The notes below the pieces were generated by a model. That model made no database searches and was not told the origin of the DNA. It saw only the letters and a list, made by a program, of their open reading frames with translations. 60,844 nucleotides of DNA, from positions 1 to 60,844 of the forward strand of contig QHUK01000032.1 in assembly GCA_003222085.1 (NCBI GenBank). The letters are read 5' to 3'. Positions 49,817 to 59,257 of the stretch are shown one piece after another. The first letter of the stretch is position 1; the number at the start of each line of letters is the position of its first letter. This DNA comes from Gemmatimonadota bacterium. GTDB taxonomy: Bacteria > Gemmatimonadota > Gemmatimonadetes > Gemmatimonadales > GWC2-71-9. Both the position numbers and the translations under genes were made by a program.

Positions 49817-51691
49817 TTAGTCCGACAGCTCGACCATCCCCCGCTCGAGCCAGCGATGCTCCTGCTGCAGCACCTGTTGCGCCAGGCGATAGGCGCGCGT
49901 GTCGGCGTTGCGCGAGAGCTCGCGGAACTTCGCCTCGACGCGCCCGCGCGCCTGGCGGCAGAACAGATCGGCGAGGTCCACGGCGCGGCGACCCGCCGCC
50001 GGGTCGCTGTTGAGGAGCCACTGCGCTCGGGCGCAGGTCGCGGCCATGGCGAACAGCTCGGCGCCCACGTCCACCAGCCGGAACAGCACGGCCTGGCGGT
50101 ACTCGAGCTTTGGTCCGAACCGCATCATCGCGTGGAACACCCCACGCGCGAGGCGCCGGGCGGCGCGCTCCACGTACCGCAGATGCCGGGCCAGTGGTCC
50201 GAAGCCCGAATACTTGGGCCAGAACCCCCACCCGATCCAGCGGGAGGGATACCACCACCCGTAGAACAGCGCCGCGCGCACGAGGCCGCGGAGGCGCTCG
50301 CCCACCGACTTCCCCGGCATGACCACGTCGCCCGCGACCTGCAAGTGTTTGTCCACCGCCTCGCGGGCGATGAACAGATGCATGATCTCGCTCGATCCTT
50401 CGAAAATCAGGTTGATCCGGAAGTCGCGCATGATGCGCTCGACCGGCACGGGCTTCTCGCCCCGGGCACGGAGCGAGTCGGCGGTCTCGTAGCCGCGGCC
50501 GCCCCGGATCTGCACGGTGTCGTCGATGATGCGCCAGCCGCCCTCGGAGTTGTACAGCTTGGCGATCGCGGCCTCGAGGCGGATGTCGTAGCCGCCGCGG
50601 TCCGCCATCGCGCCGCACAGCTCCGCCACCGCCTCCATAGCGAACGTGTTTGCCGCCATGGCGCCGATTTTTTGCGCGATCGCGTCGTGCTTGCCGATAG
50701 CCCGGCCCCACTGCACTCGCTCGCTCGCCCACTGGCGCGAGATCTCGAGACAGCGCTTCCCGGCGGCGACCGAGGAGATGGGCAGCGTGAGTCGCCCGGT
50801 ATTCAGGGTGATCAGGCCGAGCTTCAAACCCTTGCCCACCTCCCACAGCACGTTCTCGTTGGGCACGCGCACGTCGCTGAAGCGAATCACGCCGTTGTAG
50901 ATCGCCTTCAGGCCCATGAAGTGGCAGCGGTGCTCGACCTTCACGCCCGGCCACGCCGTCTCGACGATGAACGCCGTGATCTGCCGCTTTTCCTTCCCGT
51001 TCACGACCTTGGACGGGGTGCGTGCGATCACGACGAGGAGCTCGGCCTTGGTGCCGTTGGTGCACCACAGCTTCTCGCCATTGAGCACCCACGCCTGGCC
51101 GTCCGACGTCGGGACGGCGGTCGTCTCCATCGCGGCCGGGTCGGAGCCGACGCCCGGCTCCGTCAGCGCAAACGCCGAGATCGCGCCCTTCGCGAGACGC
51201 GGGAGGTACTTCTTCTTTTGAGCGTCGGTACCGAAGAGCTTCAACGGTTGGGGCACGCCGATCGACTGATGCGCCGAGAGGAGCGCGGTCACCGATCCAT
51301 CGATGGATGACACGAGCTCGATGGCCCTCATGTACGACAGCTGCGAGAGCCCGAGCCCGCCGTATTCGCGCGGGATCTTGATTCCGAAGGCGCCCAGGTC
51401 GCGCAGGCCCTGGATCACGGCTTCGGGGATCTCCCCCTCACGGTCGATGCGATCGGAGTCGACCTGCTCGCGGAGCAGCCGCTCGAGCTTGTCGAGAAAG
51501 GGCTGCGCGCGCCGAATTTCTTCGGGATCCTGCTCGGGGTACGGATGGATGAGGTCGAGGCGAAACTTCCCGAGGAACAGATCGCGCACGAAGCTCGGCG
51601 CGATCCACTCTTGCTCGCGCGCGGCCTCGGCGACTTCGCGCGCTTCGGCGGCGCTGACCTTGCGCTCGGGTGCGGTGGCGGTCGTGGCCAT
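49817..51691 (-). CDS. Acyl-CoA dehydrogenase, VLCAD/ACAD9-like two-part form
   Basis: This 624-residue protein has the acyl-CoA dehydrogenase core (about 65-460): [58 protein letters not shown], and [18 protein letters not shown] with the catalytic Glu. An extra C-terminal domain of about 150 residues ([55 protein letters not shown]) is like the C-terminal half of very-long-chain enzymes, which attaches to membrane. It performs the first FAD-dependent step of beta-oxidation. The start lacks a clear ribosome site. Confidence 0.93.
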   Translation of the reverse strand: MATTATAPERKVSAAEAREVAEAAREQEWIAPSFVRDLFLGKFRLDLIHPYPEQDPEEIRRAQPFLDKLERLLREQVDSDRIDREGEIPEAVIQGLRDLGAFGIKIPREYGGLGLSQLSYMRAIELVSSIDGSVTALLSAHQSIGVPQPLKLFGTDAQKKKYLPRLAKGAISAFALTEPGVGSDPAAMETTAVPTSDGQAWVLNGEKLWCTNGTKAELLVVIARTPSKVVNGKEKRQITAFIVETAWPGVKVEHRCHFMGLKAIYNGVIRFSDVRVPNENVLWEVGKGLKLGLITLNTGRLTLPISSVAAGKRCLEISRQWASERVQWGRAIGKHDAIAQKIGAMAANTFAMEAVAELCGAMADRGGYDIRLEAAIAKLYNSEGGWRIIDDTVQIRGGRGYETADSLRARGEKPVPVERIMRDFRINLIFEGSSEIMHLFIAREAVDKHLQVAGDVVMPGKSVGERLRGLVRAALFYGWWYPSRWIGWGFWPKYSGFGPLARHLRYVERAARRLARGVFHAMMRFGPKLEYRQAVLFRLVDVGAELFAMAATCARAQWLLNSDPAAGRRAVDLADLFCRQARGRVEAKFRELSRNADTRAYRLAQQVLQQEHRWLERGMVELSD

Positions 51692-51700
51692 GGCGCTAAT

Positions 51701-52375
51701 CTAGTGCCTGGACCGTCTCGACAGCAGGCTCGGCTCGAGCAGCAAGGCGGCGCTCCCGCCGCCTGCGAGGCCGCCGAGGTGTCCGTAGTTGTCGATGTAG
51801 GGATTCAGCAGCCCCGTTGAGATCTGGTACGCCGCCCAGACCAGGAGCACGAAGCCGATCCGTTTGTCCCGCAGATAGAAGCGCCCTTGGTGGCGGTACA
51901 AGACCACCACCACCGCCGCCACCACGCCGAAGATCGCGCCCGATGCACCGACCGACGGCCCGGGCGACAGGGCGCCGGAGAGGAGCGAGCCCGCAAGCCC
52001 GCTCGTGAAGTACACGATGGCCGTCCGCACGAAGCCGAACGCGTGCTCGCAGGCCATCCCTACCACGTACAACACCAGGCAGTTGCCCAGGAGGTGATCC
52101 CACCCGGCGTGGAGGAAGGTCGCGCTCTCGAGCCGCCACCACTCGCCGGCGAGCACGCGGTCGCGCACCAGGGCGCCGGCCTCGACGATGCCGTCCCGGC
52201 TCGCGAGCGCCCCGGTCGCGAGCTCCCAGCCGAACAGCGCCACATTGGCGGTGATCAGCGCGAGGACGAGCGGCGGGGCGATGCGCATTCCGCGCTCGAA
52301 ATCGACGCGGGGGTCGGTCCCCGGCGCGAGCATGTCGGACCTGATGACGATGGGCTTCTCCCGCTCGTCGCTCAC
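51701..52375 (-). CDS. Rhomboid-family intramembrane serine protease
   Basis: This 224-residue protein has six membrane segments and the rhomboid catalytic residues: Ser in VGASGAIFG (GxSG), His in NYGHLGGLAGG, and the conserved WWRLESATFLHAGWDHLLGNCLVLYVVG with the HxxxN turn. It cuts membrane proteins within the bilayer. The GTG start overlaps the stop of the upstream zinc-ribbon/scramblase-like gene (GTGA), so the two are coupled. It lies just upstream of the acyl-CoA dehydrogenase gene, separated by 9 bp. Confidence 0.93.
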   Translation of the reverse strand: MSDEREKPIVIRSDMLAPGTDPRVDFERGMRIAPPLVLALITANVALFGWELATGALASRDGIVEAGALVRDRVLAGEWWRLESATFLHAGWDHLLGNCLVLYVVGMACEHAFGFVRTAIVYFTSGLAGSLLSGALSPGPSVGASGAIFGVVAAVVVVLYRHQGRFYLRDKRIGFVLLVWAAYQISTGLLNPYIDNYGHLGGLAGGGSAALLLEPSLLSRRSRH

Positions 52376-53265
52376 CGCCGCTCACCCGTGTCGAGCATGA
52401 CACCGAGCGCGAGCGCCACGCGCCGGTCGAGCTCGCGGGCCCGGTCCGCCTTGAGGTCGAGCACGTAACGGTCGAGGAGCGTGAACTTGCGGTTGAACTC
52501 GCCCACCACGTCCTCCGAGCCGTTGCGCACGATGATGAAATTGGTTCGCAGGAGGCCGAACAGAGGACCGAGGAAGCGGCGCAGAAGCGAGAGGATGATG
52601 GAGTCTTCTTTCGCCACGTACAGGGTCGTGCCGTCGGGCGCCTTCACGTACCAGCGCTTCCGCACGACGTTGTACAGGTAATTCTTCCACAGCAGGGCCA
52701 TGGTGCGCCCAGCCCGGTCGCGCACGGTGTACGTGGCGGTGATCGGCTGCCACTTCCGGTCCTGCAGCACCTCGAGCAGCTTGTCGCGTTTCGTCTCGTC
52801 GCGGTAGAAGCTGACGTGGCGCTTGGCGGACAGGGCGATGCCGACGGCGAACAAGACGACGAAGAATCCGATCACGGCGAGCGCCGCCAGGAGGCCCTCG
52901 TACGCCGTCCCCTTGGCCATGTCCGACAGGATGCCCAACACCACTCCCACGACCGCGCCAGCCGCCAGTCCCGCCAGGATCGCTCCGATGTTCCGCAGCA
53001 GGTGCGCCGGCCGCTCGACGAACACGATCTTCTTCCCTAGCTCATCCGCCACGTCGTACTTCTCCGAGATCCGCAGCAGCTGCTGTCGCAGGAGGAACAC
53101 GTCACGGTCGAACACAGGATCCGCCTGAGCCTTGACGCTGCCCGCGGGGACGACGCCAGGCACGCGGTTTTCTCGCCCGCACTGAGGGCACTTCACCAGT
53201 CTTCCGGCGAACTCGTCCTTCAGCTCGTACGATGTCCCGCACTGACAGGCGACGCGGACGGCCAC
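52372..53265 (-). CDS. Zinc-ribbon membrane protein with scramblase/LURP-like C-terminal domain
   Basis: This 297-residue protein starts at GTG 53265 with GGAGG six bases upstream; longer readings to a TTG lack a site. Residues 1-35 form a zinc ribbon (CQCGTSYELKDEFAGRLVKCPQCG). Two membrane helices follow (about 93-112 and 126-148), then a beta-rich C-terminal domain (TYTVRDRAGRTMALLWKNYL, FIIVRNGSEDVVGEFNRKFTLLDRYVLDL). The last part resembles the phospholipid scramblase/LURP-one fold. It is coupled to the rhomboid protease and could be a partner or substrate; that is inference. Confidence 0.65.
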   Translation of the reverse strand: MAVRVACQCGTSYELKDEFAGRLVKCPQCGRENRVPGVVPAGSVKAQADPVFDRDVFLLRQQLLRISEKYDVADELGKKIVFVERPAHLLRNIGAILAGLAAGAVVGVVLGILSDMAKGTAYEGLLAALAVIGFFVVLFAVGIALSAKRHVSFYRDETKRDKLLEVLQDRKWQPITATYTVRDRAGRTMALLWKNYLYNVVRKRWYVKAPDGTTLYVAKEDSIILSLLRRFLGPLFGLLRTNFIIVRNGSEDVVGEFNRKFTLLDRYVLDLKADRARELDRRVALALGVMLDTGERR

Positions 53266-53354
53266 GGGAGCCTCCGTTCGGGATCGTTCCAAATGTATGC
53301 CTTGACATCGGGACCGTCACGGGGAGATTCGGCTCGCCCCGCAAGGAGACCGCG

Positions 53355-54665
53355 ATGCGTCCCTGCTTCGCCCTGTTGGCCACGCTCGCCGTCGCGACGA
53401 CTGCCCCGGCGCAGGCGCCCCCCCTCCGGCCCGCCCCGCCCGCGGCCCCGGTCCTCATCAAGGCCGGCCGGCTGATCGACGGTCGATCCGATGCGCCGCA
53501 AGCGGGCGTCGGCATCCTGATCGAGGGAGACCGCATCAAGGCGGTGGGCCCGCTGGCCCAGGTGCAGGGGCAGGCGAAGGGCGCGCGCGTGATCGACCTC
53601 GCGCAGATGACGGTGCTGCCCGGATTCATCGATACGCACACGCACCTGCTGCTTCAGGGCGACCCCACGGCGGAGTCCTACAACGAGCAGCTGCTGTATG
53701 AGTCGACGCCGTACCGCGCGATTCTCGCCGCCCGGAATGCGAGAATCGCCCTCGAGCACGGGTTTACGGCCATCCGCGACCTCGAGACCGAGGGCGCGAT
53801 GTACGCCGACGTGGATGTGAAGCGCGCGGTGGATCGGGGCGAGATTCCCGGGCCGCGCATTTTCGCGTCGACCCGTGCGATGGCGCCCACCGGGATGTAC
53901 CCGATCGTCTCCGACAACTGGGAGCTGGAGCTGCCGCACGGAGTCCAGCCGGTGGACGGCGTGGAGGGCGCGCGACTGGCGGTGCGCCAGCAGGTGGCCC
54001 ACGGCGCCGACTGGATCAAGTTCTACGCCGATCGCCGCTACTACTTCGGGCCCGCCCCGGACTCGGTGCTCCATAGCTGGGTCAACTTCACCGATGACGA
54101 GGCGCGCGCCCTCGTGGACGAGGCGCACCGGCTGGGTCGGAAGGTGGCGGCCCACGCGATCGGCTCGGACGGGATCGCGGCGGCGCTCCGCGCGGGCGTC
54201 AACACGATCGAGCACGGCGACGGGATGACGGACTCCCTGCTCGACGTCCTCGTCGCGAAGGGCGTCTACTGGGTGCCGACCGTGACGGTGGCCTACTACG
54301 TCGCGGGACCGCGCGGCGGCGCGTGGGGACCGATGGTGGAGCACCAGCACCGCGCGTTCACCCGGGGGCTCAGGAAAGGCGTCCGGATCGTGTTAGGAAC
54401 GGACGTCGGGGGATTCCCCTGGACCGAGCTCAATCAGGCGAAAGAGTTCGAGTATTACGTGCAGTACGGGATGACCCCGATGCAGGCGATCAAGTCGGGC
54501 ACGTCGCTCGCGGCGGAGCTGCTGGGGCAACGGGACCTGGGTGTGGTCGCAGCCGGGGCCTACGCGGACCTGGTCGCGGTGGCAGGGGACCCCGTGAAGG
54601 ATGTCGCGGAACTGTCGCGCGTTCGATTCGTTATGAAGGGCGGGGTCACTTATCTTTCGCCATAG
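53355..54665 (+). CDS. Secreted amidohydrolase (second paralogue)
   Basis: This 436-residue protein has AAGGAG upstream, a signal peptide (MRPCFALLATLAVATTAPAQ) and the amidohydrolase fold: VLPGFIDTHTHL with the HxH ligands, GADWIKFYADRR with Lys, VAAHAIG and IEHGDGM with His ligands, and LGTDVGGFPW with the Asp. It is related to the amidohydrolase at 25563 but the two have diverged. It should act in the periplasm on peptides or cyclic amides. Its stop shares one base with the start of the PIG-L gene. Confidence 0.9.
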   Translation: MRPCFALLATLAVATTAPAQAPPLRPAPPAAPVLIKAGRLIDGRSDAPQAGVGILIEGDRIKAVGPLAQVQGQAKGARVIDLAQMTVLPGFIDTHTHLLLQGDPTAESYNEQLLYESTPYRAILAARNARIALEHGFTAIRDLETEGAMYADVDVKRAVDRGEIPGPRIFASTRAMAPTGMYPIVSDNWELELPHGVQPVDGVEGARLAVRQQVAHGADWIKFYADRRYYFGPAPDSVLHSWVNFTDDEARALVDEAHRLGRKVAAHAIGSDGIAAALRAGVNTIEHGDGMTDSLLDVLVAKGVYWVPTVTVAYYVAGPRGGAWGPMVEHQHRAFTRGLRKGVRIVLGTDVGGFPWTELNQAKEFEYYVQYGMTPMQAIKSGTSLAAELLGQRDLGVVAAGAYADLVAVAGDPVKDVAELSRVRFVMKGGVTYLSP

Positions 54666-57139
54666 TGCGGCGCGCGCTCGGGACTAGCCTTGCTCTGTTG
54701 TTCGGCGCCGTCGGGACGGTCGTGGGGCAGTTCGCTCCACCCGGCACCGGCGGCGTCGCGGCGTTGGCGGGCGCGCTCAAGCAGCTCGGTGCGAACAAGC
54801 GGGTCCTGATGATCGGCGCCCACCCCGACGACGAGTACTCGGACCTCGTCGCCCTGTTCGCCCGGGGGATGGGCGCGCAGGTGGCCTACCTGTCGCTCAG
54901 CCGCGGCGAAGGAGGGCAGAACCTCATCGGTCCCGAGCTCGGCCCCGAGCTCGGCATCATCCGCTCGGAAGAGCTGCTCGCCGCCCGGCGCATCGACGGC
55001 GCCCGCCAGTTCTTCACGCGCGCCTACGACTTCGGGTATTCCAAGACGCTGGACGAATCGCTGCGGCTCTGGCCCCGCGATTCCGTGCTCAAGGATGTGC
55101 TCGACGTCGTGCGCCGGTTCCGTCCCCAGATCATCGTGTCCGTGTTCTCCGGAACCTCGCGCGACGGGCACGGCCAGCACCAGGTGGCCGGCCTGGTCGC
55201 GCGCCAGGCGTTCGAGGCGCTGCGTGACTCGAGCTGGGGACCGGTGAAGCTGTACCGCTCCCTGTACTTCGATACCGCCAGCGCCACGCTGCGGCTCGAT
55301 GCGGGAGTGCTCGACCCCGTGGAGGGTCGATCTTACCACCAGATCGCCATGGCGGGCCGGAGCCAGCACCGCTCGCAGGACCAAGGCCAGCTCGAGGAAC
55401 CGGGGCCGAGGATCGGTCGGCTGGCGTTCATCGAGTGGCGGGATCGAGGGCGCGGGACGAAAGATGGCGACGGTCTGTTCGCCGATGTGGACACCCTGCT
55501 TCCGGGGAAAGCCCGCTACGCCGGGCTGATCGATTCGGCCCGCGCGCAGCTCAACTCCACGCGACCCGATGTGATCGCTGCGTTGCTCGGGCGCGCCCTG
55601 CGTGAGCTCGGCGCCGCGGATTCCGGGCAGCAGGCGATTCTCCAGGAGGCCCTCGCCGCGGCGGCGGGCGTCGTGATCGACGGCTTCGCGGACGACGGCA
55701 TCCTGATTCCCGGTGAGCGCGTCCAGCTGGAAACGAGCGTCTGGAACGCCGGGGAAGCGGCCGTGACGCTCGACGGGATCGAGGTGGGGGCGCCAGCCGG
55801 GTGGAAGGTCGAGCGGCTCGACCCCGTGAGTTCCTCCGTGCCGACGGGGAGTCTCGCGACGCGTCGCTTCGCCGTCACCGTGGCGGCCGATGCGCCACGG
55901 TCGCAGGCCTACTTCCTGCGACGACCGCTGACGGGCGCCCTGTACGACTGGACCGGGGTGCCGGCCGCGTGGCGGGGGTTGCCGTTCGAGCCTCCGCCCG
56001 TGCAGATGACCGTCCGGCTCACGATCGCCGGCCAGCCCCTGTCGCTGTCTCGCGACGTGGTGTACCGCTATCGAGATCAACGCATCGGTGAGGTGCGGCG
56101 CCCGCTGTTCGTGACCCGACCGTTCGACGTCGCCGTGACCCCGGAGCTCGTCGTCTGGCCGGTGGATGGTGCCGCCGGCGGCCTCCGGCACTTCACGATC
56201 ACGGTGACCAATCGCATGCGCGGGCCTGCCGTCGCCCAGATCGCGGTGACGACGCCCCCGGGCTGGACGACCCTCCGGCCGGACAGCCTCTCGTTCGAGC
56301 GAGAGGACGAAGCGAAGAGCCTGGCCATCACCGTCGCGCCGCCCGCGGCCGTCCGGCCCGGTGTGTACCAGCTCAAGGCGGCCGTGCTCGGAGGAGCCGG
56401 CCAGCGGAGCGACGGGGCGCTCGTGCTTATCGACTACCCCCATATCCGGCCGCGGGCGGTGGTTCACACCTCGACCGCCGAGCTCCGCGCGGTGCGCATC
56501 TCGCTACCGGCCCTGACACGCGTCGGCTACGTGCGGGGCGCGTCTGATCGGGTGCCCGAGGCGCTGCAGGCGGTCGGTGTCCCGATCGAGCTCCTCGGTC
56601 CCGACACGCTCGCCCGCGGAGATCTTTCCCGCTACGACGCGATCGTGATCGGAAGCCGGGCGTACGAGACCGAGCCCGCCCTCGTCGCGAGCAACGGGCG
56701 ACTGTTGGACTACGTCCGCGGGGGCGGCCTCGTGATCGTCCAGTACCAGCAATACCCGTTTGTGAATGGCGGCTTCGCGCCATATCACCTCTCGATCGCG
56801 CGCCCGCACGACCGCGTGACCGACGAGACCGCGGGCGTGACGGTGCTGGACGCCGCGAGCCGCGCGTTCCACGTGCCGAACGAAATCGGGCCCGACGATT
56901 GGCGGGGCTGGGTGCAGGAGCGCGGACTGTATTTCGCGCACGATTGGGATCCCGCGTATACGCCCCTGCTGGAGATGCACGACCCCGGCGAGCCGCCGCT
57001 CCAGGGTGCGGTCCTGGAGGCCGCGGTCGGCAAGGGCACGTACGTGTACACGGGGCTGAGCTTTTTCCGGCAGCTGCCGGCGGGTGTCCCAGGCGGGTAT
57101 CGCCTCTTCGCGAATCTCCTGGCGTTGGGCCGAAAATAG
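54665..57139 (+). CDS. PIG-L-family deacetylase with NEW3-like and ThuA-like C-terminal domains
   Basis: This 824-residue protein has a signal peptide (to about residue 22). The PIG-L deacetylase domain has VLMIGAHPDDEYSDLVALFARG with the zinc AHPDDE motif and GHGQHQVAGLVARQAF with the further His. A middle region contains immunoglobulin-like strands of the alpha-galactosidase-associated NEW3 type (LETSVWNAGEAAVTLDGIEVGAP, FTITVTNRMRGPAVAQIAVTTPPGWTTL). The C-terminal part (RVGYVRGASDRVPEALQAVGVPIELLGP, YDAIVIGSRAYE) looks like a ThuA/glutamine-amidotransferase-like fold. It may deacetylate N-acetyl sugars in the periplasm; the substrate is unknown. Confidence 0.85.
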   Translation: MRRALGTSLALLFGAVGTVVGQFAPPGTGGVAALAGALKQLGANKRVLMIGAHPDDEYSDLVALFARGMGAQVAYLSLSRGEGGQNLIGPELGPELGIIRSEELLAARRIDGARQFFTRAYDFGYSKTLDESLRLWPRDSVLKDVLDVVRRFRPQIIVSVFSGTSRDGHGQHQVAGLVARQAFEALRDSSWGPVKLYRSLYFDTASATLRLDAGVLDPVEGRSYHQIAMAGRSQHRSQDQGQLEEPGPRIGRLAFIEWRDRGRGTKDGDGLFADVDTLLPGKARYAGLIDSARAQLNSTRPDVIAALLGRALRELGAADSGQQAILQEALAAAAGVVIDGFADDGILIPGERVQLETSVWNAGEAAVTLDGIEVGAPAGWKVERLDPVSSSVPTGSLATRRFAVTVAADAPRSQAYFLRRPLTGALYDWTGVPAAWRGLPFEPPPVQMTVRLTIAGQPLSLSRDVVYRYRDQRIGEVRRPLFVTRPFDVAVTPELVVWPVDGAAGGLRHFTITVTNRMRGPAVAQIAVTTPPGWTTLRPDSLSFEREDEAKSLAITVAPPAAVRPGVYQLKAAVLGGAGQRSDGALVLIDYPHIRPRAVVHTSTAELRAVRISLPALTRVGYVRGASDRVPEALQAVGVPIELLGPDTLARGDLSRYDAIVIGSRAYETEPALVASNGRLLDYVRGGGLVIVQYQQYPFVNGGFAPYHLSIARPHDRVTDETAGVTVLDAASRAFHVPNEIGPDDWRGWVQERGLYFAHDWDPAYTPLLEMHDPGEPPLQGAVLEAAVGKGTYVYTGLSFFRQLPAGVPGGYRLFANLLALGRK

Positions 57140-57142
57140 AAT

Positions 57143-57255
57143 GCGGAACGCGGAACGTGGAACGCGGAACAGACCGTGCAGGTGTCGCGCCCTGACGCCG
57201 GCGCCAGGGATCGAACCTGATCAATCTGTTCCGCGTTCCGCGTTCCCCGTTTCGC
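57143..57255. repeat. Inverted repeat with arms of tandem 7-bp units (GCGGAAC)
   Basis: The left arm has GCGGAAC, GCGGAAC, GTGGAAC and GCGGAAC (57143-57170). The right arm has GTTCCGC, GTTCCGC, GTTCCCC and GTTTCGC (57228-57255). The 57-base centre contains a small CG-rich dyad and a T-arm-like sequence. The right arm ends 2 bases before the GTG start of the iron-binding lipoprotein gene. Confidence 0.88.
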
Positions 57256-57257
57256 GT

Positions 57258-58274
57258 GTGTTGCTCGGCGCCACCGTGCTCGCTCTTCTCGTCGCCGCCT
57301 GCCAGCGCGACGGTCGCACGCCGCTCGTGATCTATTCCCCTCACGGCCGCGATCTCCTCACCCTGCTCGAGCGTCGCTTCGAGCAGCTCCACCCCGATGT
57401 CGACGTGCGGTGGCTCGACATGGGCTCGCAGGAGGTGTACGACCGGCTGCGCTCGGAGCGCGCCAACCCCCAGGCGGACGTGTGGTTCGGCGGTCCCGCG
57501 ACGATCTTCGCCCGCGGTGTGCGCGACTCGTTGCTCGAGGCGTTCCGGCCGAATTGGGCGGAGGCCATCGCAGCGCACGGCCGCGGGCCGGGCGATCGGT
57601 ATTTCGCCGCCTACGAAACGCCCGCGGTGATCGTGTACGCGGAACAGGCGGTGAAGCCCGACGAGGCCCCCCGGGACTGGGACGACCTGCTCGATCCCCG
57701 GTGGAAGGGCAAGATCCTGATCCGCGACCCGCTCGCCTCCGGCACCATGCGGGCCGTGTGGGGGATGATCATCGAGCGCGGTCTTCGGCAGACCCACGAC
57801 ACGGCCGCCGGGTTCCAGTGGCTGCGGCGGCTCGACGCCCAGACGAAGGAATACGTGCTGAACGGCCCGCTCCTCGATCAGAAGATCGTGCGGCAGGAAG
57901 GGCTGGTGACGATTTGGGACCTGCCCGACATTCTGCTCAGCCGGCGCGACGGGCTGCCGCTGGGCTACGTGTTCCCGCGGAGCGGCACGCCGGTGATCGA
58001 AGACGCGATCGGCGTAGTGCGGAACGCGCGTCACCGCGTTCCGGCGCGGGCGTTCGTCGAATACGTGGGCAGCGTCGCGGCGCAGCTCGCGGCAAGCCGC
58101 GACGCCTACCGGTTGCCGGCGCGGCTCGATCTCCCCGTGGACTCGCTGCCGCCGTGGGCGCGCGAGGTCCGGCGCGTGATGAACGTCGCCGCCGTGGACT
58201 GGGACCTGCTCGCCGAGCGGGGGGCGGACTGGATGCGCTACTGGGATCAGACGGTGCGGGCCCACGGGCGATGA
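57258..58274 (+). CDS. Iron-type ABC transporter substrate-binding lipoprotein
   Basis: This 338-residue protein starts at GTG as (M)LLGATVLALLVAAC, a lipoprotein signal peptide. The binding-protein domain has LVIYSPHGRDLLTLLERRFEQLHPDVDVRWLD, QADVWFGGPATIF, YAEQAVKPDEAPRDWDDLLDPRWKGKI and FPRSGTPVIEDAIGVVRNARH, as in FbpA-like Fe(III)-binding proteins. No ribosome site is visible, because the repeat array occupies that place; translation might depend on the hairpin or on the upstream PIG-L gene. The stop overlaps the ATPase start (ATGA). Iron is the most likely cargo, but other ligands such as thiamine or phosphonate cannot be excluded. Confidence 0.85.
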   Translation: MLLGATVLALLVAACQRDGRTPLVIYSPHGRDLLTLLERRFEQLHPDVDVRWLDMGSQEVYDRLRSERANPQADVWFGGPATIFARGVRDSLLEAFRPNWAEAIAAHGRGPGDRYFAAYETPAVIVYAEQAVKPDEAPRDWDDLLDPRWKGKILIRDPLASGTMRAVWGMIIERGLRQTHDTAAGFQWLRRLDAQTKEYVLNGPLLDQKIVRQEGLVTIWDLPDILLSRRDGLPLGYVFPRSGTPVIEDAIGVVRNARHRVPARAFVEYVGSVAAQLAASRDAYRLPARLDLPVDSLPPWAREVRRVMNVAAVDWDLLAERGADWMRYWDQTVRAHGR

Positions 58275-59257
58275 GCGCGTTCGTCACCCTGGAGGGAGTG
58301 CGCAAACAGTGGTCGCACACCGTGACCGTCGGGCCGCTGTCGCTCGAGATCCCGCGCGGCGAGATCCTCGTCCTGCTCGGCCCCTCGGGCAGCGGCAAGA
58401 CCACGGTGCTGCGCTTGCTGGGAGGGTTCGAGGCTCCCGACACCGGTCGGATCGTCGTCGCGGGTGAGGACGTCACCGCGGTGCCCCCGGCGCGGCGGCG
58501 CTGCGGGATGGTGTTCCAGCATTACGCGCTGTTCCCGCACCTCGATGTCGGCGAGAATGTCGCGTTTGGGCTCACCGGGCGGGGGATGCGGGACGCGGGA
58601 CGGGTGGCGGCGAAGGTGGCGGAGGTCCTCGGGCTCGTCGGGCTCGAGGGGTTCCAGAAGCGGCGCGTGCAGGAGCTCTCGGGAGGGCAGCAGCAGCGCG
58701 TGGCGCTGGCGCGGGCGCTCGCGCCCGAGCCGCGGGTGCTGCTCTTGGACGAGCCGCTGTCGAACCTGGACCCGAGCCTGCGGGAGCGCACGCGGCGCGA
58801 GCTGCGGGCGCTCATCAAACGGGTCGGGATCACGACCCTCTTCGTGACGCACGAGCAGGAAGAGGCATTCGATCTGGGCGACCGAGTGGCGGTGCTCCAG
58901 GCCGGGCGCCTCGAGCAGCTCGCCACGGCGGACGAGCTGTACGAGCATCCGACGAGCCTGTTCGTCGCGACGTTCGTCGGTCGGGCCAACGTACTCCGGG
59001 GAAAGACGGCCCAGGTCCTCGGAGCGGGCCCGGGTCAGGTGCTCGTGGTCCGGCCCGAGCGGCTGACGCTGGCGGATGCCGGCGTACCGGGTGTCGTGCG
59101 GGAGCGGCGCTACACGGGCGCCGCCGCCTTCTACCTGGTCGAGACCGAGCCGGGCGATCGGGTCGAGGTTCTGGCCAGGCCGGAGGCCGCGCGGGTAGGT
59201 GACCGCGTGTACCTCGAGGCGGTGCGGGTGCTGACGTTTCCGGAGGAGCACGCGTGA
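58271..59257 (+). CDS. ABC transporter ATP-binding protein, FbpC-like
   Basis: This 328-residue protein has Walker A GPSGSGKTT, the Q loop in VFQHYALFPHLDVGENV, the signature LSGGQQQRVALARAL, Walker B VLLLDEPLSNLD and the switch His in FVTHEQEEA. A C-terminal TOBE-like beta domain is present (VLVVRPERLTLADAGV, RERRYTGAAAFYLVETEPGDRVEV). It powers uptake by the adjacent binding protein and permease. It overlaps both neighbours by 4 bp. Confidence 0.97.
   Translation: MSAFVTLEGVRKQWSHTVTVGPLSLEIPRGEILVLLGPSGSGKTTVLRLLGGFEAPDTGRIVVAGEDVTAVPPARRRCGMVFQHYALFPHLDVGENVAFGLTGRGMRDAGRVAAKVAEVLGLVGLEGFQKRRVQELSGGQQQRVALARALAPEPRVLLLDEPLSNLDPSLRERTRRELRALIKRVGITTLFVTHEQEEAFDLGDRVAVLQAGRLEQLATADELYEHPTSLFVATFVGRANVLRGKTAQVLGAGPGQVLVVRPERLTLADAGVPGVVRERRYTGAAAFYLVETEPGDRVEVLARPEAARVGDRVYLEAVRVLTFPEEHA

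Noticed and set aside
54650..56467. 605-codon minus-strand frame opposite the PIG-L gene
   Set aside because: Antisense shadow with biased composition and no motif.
57199..57221. tRNA T-arm-like sequence on the minus strand (GGTTCGATCCCTGG)
   Set aside because: The T-loop and a 5-bp stem fit, but no acceptor partner, anticodon arm or CCA can be placed around it, and it lies in the centre of a repeat element. Not called as a tRNA.
57084..57257. Longer N-terminus for the iron-binding lipoprotein
   Set aside because: It would translate the GCGGAAC array and place charged sequence before the signal peptide; GTG 57258 starts a normal lipoprotein signal.
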